Origin: Diprion similis
Lineage: Eukaryota > Arthropoda > Insecta > Hymenoptera > Diprionidae
Direction of reading: 5' to 3'
NCBI RefSeq assembly: GCF_021155765.1
Contig: NC_060117.1
Coordinates: forward strand, 3,150,501-3,214,500
DNA: 64,000 nucleotides
Position numbers and translations under genes: made by a program
The notes under the pieces: model-generated
The model's input: the letters and a program-made list of their open reading frames with translations, nothing else
Database searches by the model: none
What the model was told of the DNA's origin: nothing
Shown here: piece by piece, positions 15,001 to 27,451 of the stretch
Position numbering within the stretch: position 1 is the first letter of the stretch
Layout: each line of letters opens with the position of its first letter

Positions 15001-18000
15001 TCGATTCCCAGACAAAAGATTTTTCGGCCAAAAAAAATCCAAGGCTAACCCCTTTGCATTTTTGGCGAAAATTTCGACGACTTTGAAAAGTGCTGCAATT
15101 AATTCTTTAGGGTACTATTCCGACGTGATTTTGCGAGAGGAATCGATTAATCGCAGTCCCGATACGCTGCGAGCAACACCTGCAAAGTTACAGCCGAAAA
15201 ACTGCAGATTTTCATCGTCATTTCTCTGCTGCTGGTCCTAGGCTATTTTTCATGTGTTTTCTGAGTTCCTGGGCGTCGAATTAGTCTAAAAAGCGTCATA
15301 CGGATCGATTCCCAGACAAAAGATTTTTCGGCCAAAAAAAATCCAAGGCTAACCCCTTTGCATTTTTGGCGAAAATTTCGACGACTTTGAAAAGTGCTGC
15401 AATTAATTCTTTAGGGTACTATTCCGACGTGATTTCGCGAGAGGAATCGATTAATCGCAGTCCCGATACGCTGCGAGCAACACCTGCAAAGTTACAGCCG
15501 AAAAACTGCAGATTTTCATCGTCATTTCTCTGCTGCTGGTCCTAGGCTATTTTTCATGTGTTTTCTGAGTTCCTGGGCGTCGAATTAGTCTAAAAAGCGT
15601 CATACGGATCGATTCCCAGACAAAAGATTTTTCGGCCAAAAAAAATCCAAGGCTAACCCTTTTGCATTTTTGGCGAAAATTTCGACGACTTTGAAAAGTG
15701 CTGCAAATAATTCTTCAGGGTACTATTCCGACGTGATTTTGCGAGAGGAATCGATTAATCGCAGTCCCGATACGCTGCGAGCAACACCTGCAAAGTTACA
15801 GCCGAAAAACTGCAGATTTTCATCGTCATTTCTCTGCTGCTGGTCCTAGGCTATTTTTCATGTGTTTTCTGAGTTCCTGGGCGTCGAATTAGTCTAAAAA
15901 GCGTCATACAGATCGATTCCCAGACAAAAGATTTTTCGGCCAAAAAAAATCCAAGGCTAACCCCTTTGCATTTTTGGCGAAAATTTCGACGACTTTGAAA
16001 AGTGCTGCAATTAATTCTTTAGGGTACTATTCCGACGTGATTTTGCGAGAGGAATCGATTGATCGCAGTTCCGATACGCTGCGAGCTACACCTGCAAAGT
16101 TACAGCCGAAAAACTGCAGATTTTCATCGTCATTTCTCTGCTGCTGGTCCTAGGCTATTTTTCATGTGTTTTCTGAGTTCCTGGGCGTCGAATTAGTCTA
16201 AAAAGCGTCATACGGATCGATTCCCAGACAAAAGATTTTTCGGCCAAAAAAAATCCAAGGCTAACCCCTTTGCATTTTTGGCGAAAATTTCGACGACTTT
16301 GAAAAGTGCTGCAATTAATTCTTTAGGGTACTATTCCGACCTGATTTTGCGAGAGGAATCGATTAATCGCAGTCCCGATACGCTGCGAGCAACACCTGCA
16401 AAGTTACAGCCGAAAAACTGCAGATTTTCATCGTCATTTCTCTGCCGCTGGTCCTAGGCTATTTTTCATGTGTTTTCTGAGTTCCTGGGCGTCGAATTAG
16501 TCTAAAAAGCGTCATACGGATCGATTCCCAGACAAAAGATTTTTCGGCCAAAAAAAATCCAAGGCTAACCCCTTTGCATTTTTGGCGAAAATTTCGACGA
16601 CTTTGAAAAGTGCTGCAATTAATTCTTTAGGGTACTATTCCGACGTGATTTTGCGAGAGGAATCGATTGATCGCAGTTCCGATACGCTGCGAGCAACACC
16701 TGCAAAGTTACAGCCGAAAAACTGCAGATTTTCATCGTCATTTCTCTGCTGCTGGTCCTAGGCTATTTTTCATGTGTTTTCTGAGTTCCTGGGCGTCGAA
16801 TTAGTCTAAAAAGCGTCATACGGATCGATTCCCAGACAAAAGATTTTTCGGCCAAAAAAAATCCAAGGCTAACCCCTTTGCATTTTTGGCGAAAATTTCG
16901 ACGACTTTGAAAAGTGCTGCAATTAATTCTTTAGGGTACTATTCCGACGTGATTTCGCGAGAGGAATCGATTAATCGCAGTCCCGATACGCTGCGAGCAA
17001 CACCTGCAAAGTTACAGCCGAAAAACTGCAGATTTCTGTCGTTATTTCTCTGCTGCTGGTCCTAGGCTATTTTTCATGTGTTTTTTGAGTTCCTGGGCGT
17101 CGAATTAGTCTAAAAAGCGTCATACGGATCGATTCCCAGACAAAAGATTTTTCGGCCAAAAAAAATCCAAGGCTAACCCCTTTGCATTTTTGGCGAAAAT
17201 TTCGACGACTTTGAAAAGTGCTGCAATTAATTCTTTAGGGTACTATTCCGACGTGATTTTGCGAGAGGAATCGATTAATCGCAGTCCCGATACGCTGCGA
17301 GCAACACCTGCAAAGTTACAGCCGAAAAACTGCAGATTTTCATCGTCATTTCTCTGCTGCTGGTCCTAGGCTATTTTTCATGTGTTTTCTGAGTTCCTGG
17401 GCGTCGAATTAGTCTAAAAAGCGTCATACGGATCGATTCCCAGACAAAAGATTTTTCGGCCAAAAAAAATCCAAGGCTAACCCCTTTGCATTTTTGGCGA
17501 AAATTTCGACGACTTTGAAAAGTGCTGCAATTAATTCTTTAGGGTACTATTCCGACGTGATTTCGCGAGAGGAATCGATTAATCGCAGTCCCGATACGCT
17601 GCGAGCAACACCTGCAAAGTTACAGCCGAAAAACTGCAGATTTTCATCGTCATTTCTCTGCTGCTGGTCCTAGGCTATTTTTCATGTGTTTTCTGAGTTC
17701 CTGGGCGTCGAATTAGTCTAAAAAGCGTCATACGGATCGATTCCCAGACAAAAGATTTTTCGGCCAAAAAAAATCCAAGGCTAACCCTTTTGCATTTTTG
17801 GCGAAAATTTCGACGACTTTGAAAAGTGCTGCAATTAATTCTTCAGGGTACTATTCCGACGTGATTTTGCGAGAGGAATCGATTAATCGCAGTCCCGATA
17901 CGCTGCGAGCAACACCTGCAAAGTTACAGCCGAAAAACTGCAGATTTTCATCGTCATTTCTCTGCTGCTGGTCCTAGGCTATTTTTCATGTGTTTTCTGA

Positions 18001-21000
18001 GTTCCTGGGCGTCGAATTAGTCTAAAAAGCGTCATACAGATCGATTCCCAGACAAAAGATTTTTCGGCCAAAAAAAATCCAAGGCTAACCCCTTTGCATT
18101 TTTGGCGAAAATTTCGACGACTTTGAAAAGTGCTGCAATTAATTCTTTAGGGTACTATTCCGACGTGATTTTGCGAGAGGAATCGATTGATCGCAGTTCC
18201 GATACGCTGCGAGCTACACCTGCAAAGTTACAGCCGAAAAACTGCAGATTTTCATCGTCATTTCTCTGCTGCTGGTCCTAGGCTATTTTTCATGTGTTTT
18301 CTGAGTTCCTGGGCGTCGAATTAGTCTAAAAAGCGTCATACGGATCGATTCCCAGACAAAAGATTTTTCGGCCAAAAAAAATCCAAGGCTAACCCCTTTG
18401 CATTTTTGGCGAAAATTTCGACGACTTTGAAAAGTGCTGCAATTAATTCTTTAGGGTACTATTCCGACGTGATTTTGCGAGAGGAATCGATTAATCGCAG
18501 TCCCGATACGCTGCGAGCAACACCTGCAAAGTTACAGCCGAAAAACTGCAGATTTTCATCGTCATTTCTCTGCCGCTGGTCCTAGGCTATTTTTCATGTG
18601 TTTTCTGAGTTCCTGGGCGTCGAATTAGTCTAAAAAGCGTCATACGGATCGATTCCCAGACAAAAGATTTTTCGGCCAAAAAAAATCCAAGGCTAACCCC
18701 TTTGCATTTTTGGCGAAAATTTCGACGACTTTGAAAAGTGCTGCAATTAATTCTTTAGGGTACTATTCCGACGTGATTTTGCGAGAGGAATCGATTAATC
18801 GCAGTCCCGATACGCTGCGAGCAACACCTGCAAAGTTACAGCCGAAAAACTGCAGATTTTCATCGTCATTTCTCTGCCGCTGGTCCTAGGCTATTTTTCA
18901 TGTGTTTTCTGAGTTCCTGGGCGTCGAATTAGTCTAAAAAGCGTCATACGGATCGATTCCCAGACAAAAGATTTTTCGGCCAAAAAAAATCCAAGGCTAA
19001 CCCCTTTGCATTTTTGGCGAAAATTTCGACGACTTTGAAAAGTGCTGCAATTAATTCTTTAGGGTACTATTCCGACGTGATTTTGCGAGAGGAATCGATT
19101 GATCGCAGTTCCGATACGCTGCGAGCAACACCTGCAAAGTTACAGCCGAAAAACTGCAGATTTTCATCGTCATTTCTCTGCTGCTGGTCCTAGGCTATTT
19201 TTCATGTGTTTTCTGAGTTCCTGGGCGTCGAATTAGTCTAAAAAGCGTCATACGGATCGATTCCCAGACAAAAGATTTTTCGGCCAAAAAAAATCCAAGG
19301 CTAACCCCTTTGCATTTTTGGCGAAAATTTCGACGACTTTGAAAAGTGCTGCAATTAATTCTTTAGGGTACTATTCCGACGTGATTTTGCGAGAGGAATC
19401 GATTGATCGCAGTTCCGATACGCTGCGAGCAACACCTGCAAAGTTACAGCCGAAAAACTGCAGATTTTCATCGTCATTTCTCTGCTGCTGGTCCTAGGCT
19501 ATTTTTCATGTGTTTTCTGAATTCCTGGGCGTCGAATTAGTCTAAAAAGCGTCATACCGATCGATTCCCAGACAAAAGATTTTTCGGCCAAAAAAAATCC
19601 AAGGCTAACCCCTTTGCATTTTTGGCGAAAATTTCGACGACTTTGAAAAGTGCTGCAATTAATTCTTTAGGGTACTATTCCGACATGATTTTGCGAGAGG
19701 AATCGATTGATCGCAGTTCCGATACGCTGCGAGCAACACCTGCAAAGTTACAGCCGAAAAACTGCAGATTTCTGTCGTCATTTCTCTGCTGCTGGTCCTA
19801 GGCTATTTTTCATGTGTTTTTTGAGTTCCTGGGCGTCGAATTAGTCTAAAAAGCGTCATACGGATCGATTCCCAGACAAAAGATTTTTCGGCCAAAAAAA
19901 ATCCAAGGCTAACCCCTTTGCATTTTTGGCGAAAATTTCGACGACTTTGAAAAGTGCTGCAATTAATTCTTTAGGGTACTATTCCGACGTGATTTTGCGA
20001 GAGGAATCGATTGATCGCAGTCCCGATACGCTGCGAGCAACACCTGCAAAGTTACAGCCGAAAAACTGCAGATTTCTGTCGTTATTTCTCTGCTGCTGGT
20101 CCTAGGCTATTTTTCATGTGTTTTTTGAGTTCCTGGGCGTCGAATTAGTCTAAAAAGCGTCATACGGATCGATTCCCAGACAAAAGATTTTTCGGCCAAA
20201 AAAAATCCAAGGCTAACCCCTTTGCATTTTTGGCGAAAATTTCGACGACTTTGAAAAGTGCTGCAATTAATTCTTTAGGGTACTATTCCGACGTGATTTT
20301 GCGAGAGGAATCGATTAATCGCAGTCCCGATACGCTGCGAGCAACACCTGCAAAGTTACAGCCGAAAAACTGCAGATTTTCATCGTCATTTCTCTGCTGC
20401 TGGTCCTAGGCTATTTTTCATGTGTTTTCTGAGTTCCTGGGCGTCGAATTAGTCTAAAAAGCGTCATACGGATCGATTCCCAGACAAAAGATTTTTCGGC
20501 CAAAAAAAATCCAAGGCTAACCCCTTTGCATTTTTGGCGAAAATTTCGACGACTTTGAAAAGTGCTGCAATTAATTCTTTAGGGTACTATTCCGACGTGA
20601 TTTCGCGAGAGGAATCGATTAATCGCAGTCCCGATACGCTGCGAGCAACACCTGCAAAGTTACAGCCGAAAAACTGCAGATTTTCATCGTCATTTCTCTG
20701 CTGCTGGTCCTAGGCTATTTTTCATGTGTTTTCTGAGTTCCTGGGCGTCGAATTAGTCTAAAAAGCGTCATACGGATCGATTCCCAGACAAAAGATTTTT
20801 CGGCCAAAAAAAATCCAAGGCTAACCCTTTTGCATTTTTGGCGAAAATTTCGACGACTTTGAAAAGTGCTGCAATTAATTCTTCAGGGTACTATTCCGAC
20901 GTGATTTTGCGAGAGGAATCGATTAATCGCAGTCCCGATACGCTGCGAGCAACACCTGCAAAGTTACAGCCGAAAAACTGCAGATTTTCATCGTCATTTC

Positions 21001-23985
21001 TCTGCTGCTGGTCCTAGGCTATTTTTCATGTGTTTTCTGAGTTCCTGGGCGTCGAATTAGTCTAAAAAGCGTCATACGGATCGATTCCCAGACAAAAGAT
21101 TTTTCGGCCAAAAAAAATCCAAGGCTAACCCTTTTGCATTTTTGGCGAAAATTTCGACGACTTTGAAAAGTGCTGCAATTAATTCTTCAGGGTACTATTC
21201 CGACGTGATTTTGCGAGAGGAATCGATTAATCGCAGTCCCGATACGCTGCGAGCAACACCTGCAAAGTTACAGCCGAAAAACTGCAGATTTTCATCGTCA
21301 TTTCTCTGCTGCTGGTCCTAGGCTATTTTTCATGTGTTTTCTGAGTTCCTGGGCGTCGAATTAGTCTAAAAAGCGTCATACAGATCGATTCCCAGACAAA
21401 AGATTTTTCGGCCAAAAAAAATCCAAGGCTAACCCCTTTGCATTTTTGGCGAAAATTTCGACGACTTTGAAAAGTGCTGCAATTAATTCTTTAGGGTACT
21501 ATTCCGACGTGATTTTGCGAGAGGAATCGATTGATCGCAGTTCCGATACGCTGCGAGCTACACCTGCAAAGTTACAGCCGAAAAACTGCAGATTTTCATC
21601 GTCATTTCTCTGCTGCTGGTCCTAGGCTATTTTTCATGTGTTTTCTGAGTTCCTGGGCGTCGAATTAGTCTAAAAAGCGTCATACGGATCGATTCCCAGA
21701 CAAAAGATTTTTCGGCCAAAAAAAATCCAAGGCTAACCCCTTTGCATTTTTGGCGAAAATTTCGACGACTTTGAAAAGTGCTGCAATTAATTCTTTAGGG
21801 TACTATTCCGACGTGATTTTGCGAGAGGAATCGATTGATCGCAGTTCCGATACGCTGCGAGCAACACCTGCAAAGTTACAGCCGAAAAACTGCAGATTTT
21901 CATCGTCATTTCTCTGCTGCTGGTCCTAGGCTATTTTTCATGTGTTTTCTGAGTTCCTGGGCGTCGAATTAGTCTAAAAAGCGTCATACGGATCGATTCC
22001 CAGACAAAAGATTTTTCGGCCAAAAAAAATCCAAGGCTAACCCCTTTGCATTTTTGGCGAAAATTTCGACGACTTTGAAAAGTGCTGCAATTAATTCTTT
22101 AGGGTACTATTCCGACGTGATTTCGCGAGAGGAATCGATTAATCGCAGTCCCGATACGCTGCGAGCAACACCTGCAAAGTTACAGCCGAAAAACTGCAGA
22201 TTTTCATCGTCATTTCTCTGCCGCTGGTCCTAGGCTATTTTTCATGTGTTTTCTGAGTTCCTGGGCGTCGAATTAGTCTAAAAAGCGTCATACGGATCGA
22301 TTCCCAGACAAAAGATTTTTCGGCCAAAAAAAATCCAAGGCTAACCCCTTTGCATTTTTGGCGAAAATTTCGACGACTTTGAAAAGTGCTGCAATTAATT
22401 CTTTAGGGTACTATTCCGACGTGATTTTGCGAGAGGAATCGATTAATCGCAGTCCCGATACGCTGCGAGCAACACCTGCAAAGTTACAGCCGAAAAACTG
22501 CAGATTTTCATCGTCATTTCTCTGCCGCTGGTCCTAGGCTATTTTTCATGTGTTTTCTGAGTTCCTGGGCGTCGAATTAGTCTAAAAAGCGTCATACGGA
22601 TCGATTCCCAGACAAAAGATTTTTCGGCCAAAAAAAATCCAAGGCTAACCCCTTTGCATTTTTGGCGAAAATTTCGACGACTTTGAAAAGTGCTGCAATT
22701 AATTCTTTAGGGTACTATTCCGACGTGATTTTGCGAGAGGAATCGATTAATCGCAGTCCCGATACGCTGCGAGCAACACCTGCAAAGTTACAGCCGAAAA
22801 ACTGCAGATTTTCATCGTCATTTCTCTGCTGCTGGTCCTAGGCTATTTTTCATGTGTTTTCTGAGTTCCTGGGCGTCGAATTAGTCTAAAAAGCGTCATA
22901 CGGATCGATTCCCAGACAAAAGATTTTTCGGCCAAAAAAAATCCAAGGCTAACCCCTTTGCATTTTTGGCGAAAATTTCGACGACTTTGAAAAGTGCTGC
23001 AATTAATTCTTTAGGGTACTATTCCGACGTGATTTTGCGAGAGGAATCGATTGATCGCAGTCCCGATACGCTGCGAGCAACACCTGCAAAGTTACAGCCG
23101 AAAAACTACAGATTTTCATCGTCATTTCTCTGCTGCTGGTCCTAGGCTATTTTTCATGTGTTTTCTGAGTTCCTGGGCGTCGAATTAGTCTAAAAAGCGT
23201 CATACGGATCGATTCCCAGACAAAAGATTTTTCGGCCAAAAAAAATCCAAGGCTAACCCCTTTGCATTTTTGGCGAAAATTTTGACGACTTTGAAAAGTG
23301 CTGCAATTAATTCTTTAGAGTACTATTCCGACGTGATTTTGCGAGAGGAATCGATTGATCGCAGTCCCGATACGCTGCGAGCAACACCTGCAAAGTTACA
23401 GCCGAAAAACTGCAGATTTCTGTCGTCATTTCTCTGCTGCTGGTCCTAGGCTATTTTTCATGTGTTTTTTGAGTTCCTGGGCGTCGAATTAGTCTAAAAA
23501 GCGTCATACGGATCGATTCCCAGACAAAAGATTTTTCGGCCAAAAAAAATCCAAGGCTAACCCCTTTGCATTTTTGGCGAAAATTTCGACGACTTTGAAA
23601 AGTGCTGCAATTAATTCTTTAGGGTACTATTCCGACGTGATTTTGCGAGAGGAATCGATTAATCGCAGTCCCGATACGCTGCGAGCAACACCTGCAAAGT
23701 TACAGCCGAAAAACTGCAGATTTTCATCGTCATTTCTCTGCTGCTGGTCCTAGGCTATTTTTCATGTGTTTTCTGAGTTCCTGGGCGTCGAATTAGTCTA
23801 AAAAGCGTCATACGGCTCGATTCCCAGACAAAAGATTTTTCGGCCAAAAAAAATCCAAGGCTAACCCCTACGCATTTTTGGCGAAAATTTTGATAACTTC
23901 TAAAAATGTGGCGAACATATGTGACGTCCTCTTTCAAGAGGAATCGATAGAGCGTAGTCAGAGTACGTTGCGAGGAACGCATGGA
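1..23985. repeat. Satellite DNA array, 304-bp monomer, about 79 tandem copies
   Basis: Near-identical units follow head to tail; for example the motif ATGTGTTTTCTGAGTT recurs at 55, 359, 967 and onward every 304 bp. Each monomer carries a PstI site (CTGCAG), an AvrII-type palindrome (CCTAGG) and, in many copies, the palindrome CGATTAATCG. Copies differ by a few substitutions. Two linked variant classes are visible: GATTTTCATCGTC followed by TGTTTTCTGAG, and GATTTCTGTCGTC usually followed by TGTTTTTTGAG. Three copies are 1 bp short (near 5640, 6551 and 8678). 304 is not a multiple of three and most copies hold a TAG (GAATTAGTC), so the array is not a coding repeat. No interruption by other DNA is seen. 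The left end lies outside the window. I do not recognise the family by name. Function is unknown; pericentromeric or other heterochromatin is an inference. Confidence 0.98.
23811..23985. repeat. Decayed terminal monomer at the array edge
   Basis: The last unit matches the consensus up to about 23890. It then diverges and is shortened: the segment for the AATTAATTCTTTAGGG part is missing. After that it realigns imperfectly from GAGGAATCGAT near 23938 to the GCAACACCTGCAAAG-equivalent at about 23980. The final unit is therefore more divergent than the inner ones, as expected where homogenisation by unequal exchange fades at the border of a satellite. Unique sequence follows. Confidence 0.85.
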
Positions 23986-24008
23986 AATGACGATTGCACG
24001 ATCGATGA

Positions 24009-24182
24009 AAGCATGATTTCAAACAATCTATAGATGCTTTAGCTTGGGCGCATTATAGAGTTGCTGCAGGTAGCGGACCAGAAGTTCTAAGCGAAAAATT
24101 CGCAGTAGCTCAAATTAATTATTATCACAAAACAGCGAAGCAAGCCCATGCACGCCCTCTGAAGCAAAGGCTTTGCGTTTAG
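24009..24182 (+). pseudogene. Coding-like remnant beside the satellite, unrecognised
   Basis: An open frame of 57 codons without its own ATG runs from 24009 to a TAG at 24180-24182; the codon before it is TGA. The translation looks protein-like (DALAWAHYRVAAGSGPEV, then INYYHKTAKQAH), with balanced composition unlike the low-complexity frames nearby. No good polypyrimidine tract and AG is seen upstream, so it is more likely a relic or chance frame than an active exon. I cannot assign a family. Confidence 0.3.
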
Positions 24183-26483
24183 ACATACAGCTTCTAACGC
24201 CGGAACAATTTATCTACAATAATTCGAATAAAACAAATCCACGTCCGTGGTTTTTATGCCCTTTCTATATCAGGAGCAGTTTCGTGACAAAATTCCTCTA
24301 GAATAGCTAATAATCTACAGTACCGAAGATTACAGCATGATTCGTAAATATTGAATCAGGAAAACGAAATATATCAACGCAGAATAATTTCATAAGAAAC
24401 AACAACAGTAATAATTAGTAAAATCTCAATATATTTTTCGGTATCTTTTTAAAATACACATTGTCATTACTCTTCTTGTATTATACAAATTACAAAGGGG
24501 CAAAAACGAAAGAAAAAGAAATAAATAGATTAAAAACAGAACAAATTAAAAGTATGTACAATTATTCATACTCATTTATTTCAGTTCCGGTCGTCTGTTA
24601 AACCTGTTATACTCTATAAATATTTTCAGGACTCAAATCGATCTATAGCATGTTATTATTCTTCTATTGGTGCAGTACGAGAGAAGCAGAAAGGTCGTGC
24701 GAATGAGAATGGAAATCTCATAATCGTCAGCTGGATCGTTTTTCTGCTCTAATTTAGTCATATCCAATAAAATACAAAATCAATATGTTCTTCATGAAGT
24801 GTTACAGCAAACGCCATCGTTTTTTTTAATGACCTGTACAGGCATTCAATCAAATTTTCGAATGTTTCAGTCCACCAAAATGCCATTATTCATTCGTAAT
24901 TTCTGATTTTTTCCTTCTAAATTTCTTCACTACTACTTTACTATTTCGCAGGCATCTTTATCTATACAATTATCACCGATCCTTGTTACGAGACAGTTCT
25001 GGTTTTCGTTATTTAATTCTGTTTCTTCTCGTTTTTTTAATATTGGTGTATGATATGGAAAAATTCACACTTTTATCACCTAATATCGATTCTAATTTGG
25101 ATACAGACTATCTAATACAATTTTTATTTTCAAGGAGTATCAATTTGAAGATAATACCTATGCATGAATGACACAAGACAAGAGTTTCAATTCATCTTTT
25201 TACTCTCAGAAACGATCATTACGCATGAGCATATTAATACAAAATTCACGATGAAAAAAGTGGAAGTATGAAGGAAAAAATATTATAGAAAACTAATTAT
25301 CATACTTTTATAAAAATGTGAACAAAATATTTATTCAACGCGAAAAACCTTCAATGCAACAGAGAAAAAGAAAGAGAGAGAGAGAGAGAGAGAGAGGGAG
25401 AGCAAGAAAAAGAGAAAATTGAAAGTCACAAGAGAAATAAAAATTCAATCAAAAAAGTTGAAAACAACAAAAAAAGTTTCACAACGATTCTTCTATTTAC
25501 AATTATAAAATAATATCAGTAATAATGATTATGATGATGATAATGATGATGATGATGATGATAGTGATAATAATAATAATAAACGTTGTTTTGAACATCG
25601 GCATAATTTTCAATAATTATCATCAATATTTACTAATCAATTATTAATTCATTCGCTCAGAGCCGTATGCATATAATATTTACCATTATTTATAATGTTT
25701 AATATGTAAGTGTAATATATGCACAATGTGTAAAATTCATTATTCTATATAATATAAGTATGTATATTAAAAATTGTTAGCAAGGCACTAATCACGCATT
25801 CGTGTTAAAGGAAAAGCGAAAAAACAATTGCATGCCAACGTTATTCTTCGCGTAAGTAAACGACACCTTTTTATAATAGCATGTATTTTTCGTTTTTCCT
25901 TCAAATTGTTTCCCTCTTGAAAATATCAAAAATCAAATCGTTCCTACAATAGTGATAATAATAATAGTCATAATAATAACTAGATATTGAAAAACATACA
26001 TTGTTTTCCAATATTCAAGATATATGTGCTCAATGTCTCTGTGTGTGTGTGTGTGTTTGCGTATGATTGTTTGCATAAATAATCACCAGGAATTAATCGA
26101 GCAATTGATTACACATTTATTTCATGTATCTGTTATGTATTATATTATATATGTATATATAGGTATCGAAAACTAAGAAATATTAAATTAATTACAATAT
26201 TTTGTTTCTTTCTGTTTTTCTTCTTTCTTCAATACATGTATGTATACATTTGTATATAAATATACATACATATATGAATAAATATAGTTAATTTACTTTA
26301 ACTTACGATAATAATGTAGCAGTAGTAGTAGCAGCAATATCGATCATATAATGGGTGCATTGCGATGATATAGTTATTTATATAATTCGTGTGCGTGGGT
26401 GTATATAATATATATGAGTTGACTATTCGCCAGAAAGCATACATGATTATCAGATACCTGTTAACAATATATTTGTAATACCC

Positions 26484-26495
26484 AATAATAATAAT

Positions 26496-26543
<48 letters not shown>
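26484..26543. repeat. (TAA)n microsatellite
   Basis: Trinucleotide run, nearly perfect over about 60 bp, in the AT-rich region downstream of Smurf. Confidence 0.9.
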
Positions 26544-26544
<1 letters not shown>

Positions 26545-27095
26545 TAAAGAGTAAAGAAATTTCAAAAATCGTCCAGCTTACTCTCTCTCTCTCTCTCTGT
26601 ATCTATATATCTCTCTGTTTGCCGTGTTCAGTTTAATCGATATACAGTTTTTACATTTTAATTAAGTTTTCAAGTATAATATCAAAATTAATGATAATAA
26701 TTATTTTAATTACGAATATTGTTGTGTTGTATAATGCACATTTTCCGAAGGCAACTCTGTGTGAATAATTTGTAATTTTTTTTTTTTTATTGTTTTTGTT
26801 TTTCGACGTTATTCAATAAAATTTTTAATTCAATAAATTTTTAGTACCTTTGCCATTTTTTTTCTTCTTCTTCTTCTTTTTATTCATATTTTTTTTGAAT
26901 TTTTTTTTTTTTTTTTTTTGTAAATTTTTCTCCTCTTTCAACGACTAGAGATTATTCTCAAAGTATTTTTACGTACAGATATGTGTATAATATCTTTGAC
27001 TCTAGAAATAAGTGCGACTGCGGCAAAAGATTTGAAGATATTAAAAATGTTTATTTTCTTTGCAATTATTGATTATACGCGTAGGCGTATATGAC

Positions 27096-27122
27096 GGGGG
27101 GGGGGGGGGGGGGGGGGGGGGG
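27096..27122. repeat. Homopolymer of 27 G
   Basis: An unbroken run of G stands in very AT-rich surroundings, directly after TATACGCGTAGGCGTATATGAC. Its length may be inexact because homopolymers are hard to sequence. Confidence 0.85.
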
Positions 27123-27420
27123 ATTAAAAAAGGAGAGGAAAGAAAGAATGAAAAATACGGATTAAATCAAAAGATATAAACATTAAAGTTGAAAATTGTA
27201 GCGATTATTGCGATTGGGATAAAATATAGAATTTATTATATATCAAATAAACAAATCTCTTCCCAACAACACCGTTCAATTAAATATTTCTTTTCAACCA
27301 GTTGCTTTTATTTGAATCTTCTTATCGCGATTCTATTCTTTACGTGTTTTATTGTCAACAATCACATTATCACAATAATAAGAAGAAGACTAATATGAAT
27401 AACAGTAAGTGAAAAAGATA

Positions 27421-27451
<31 letters not shown>

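Noticed and set aside
1..23985. CRISPR-like array
   Set aside because: The repeat covers the whole 304-bp period with no variable spacers, and the DNA is eukaryotic.
1..23985. CENP-B box in the monomer
   Set aside because: The closest match (TCCCGATACGCTGCGAG) fails at required positions, so no CENP-B-type box is present.
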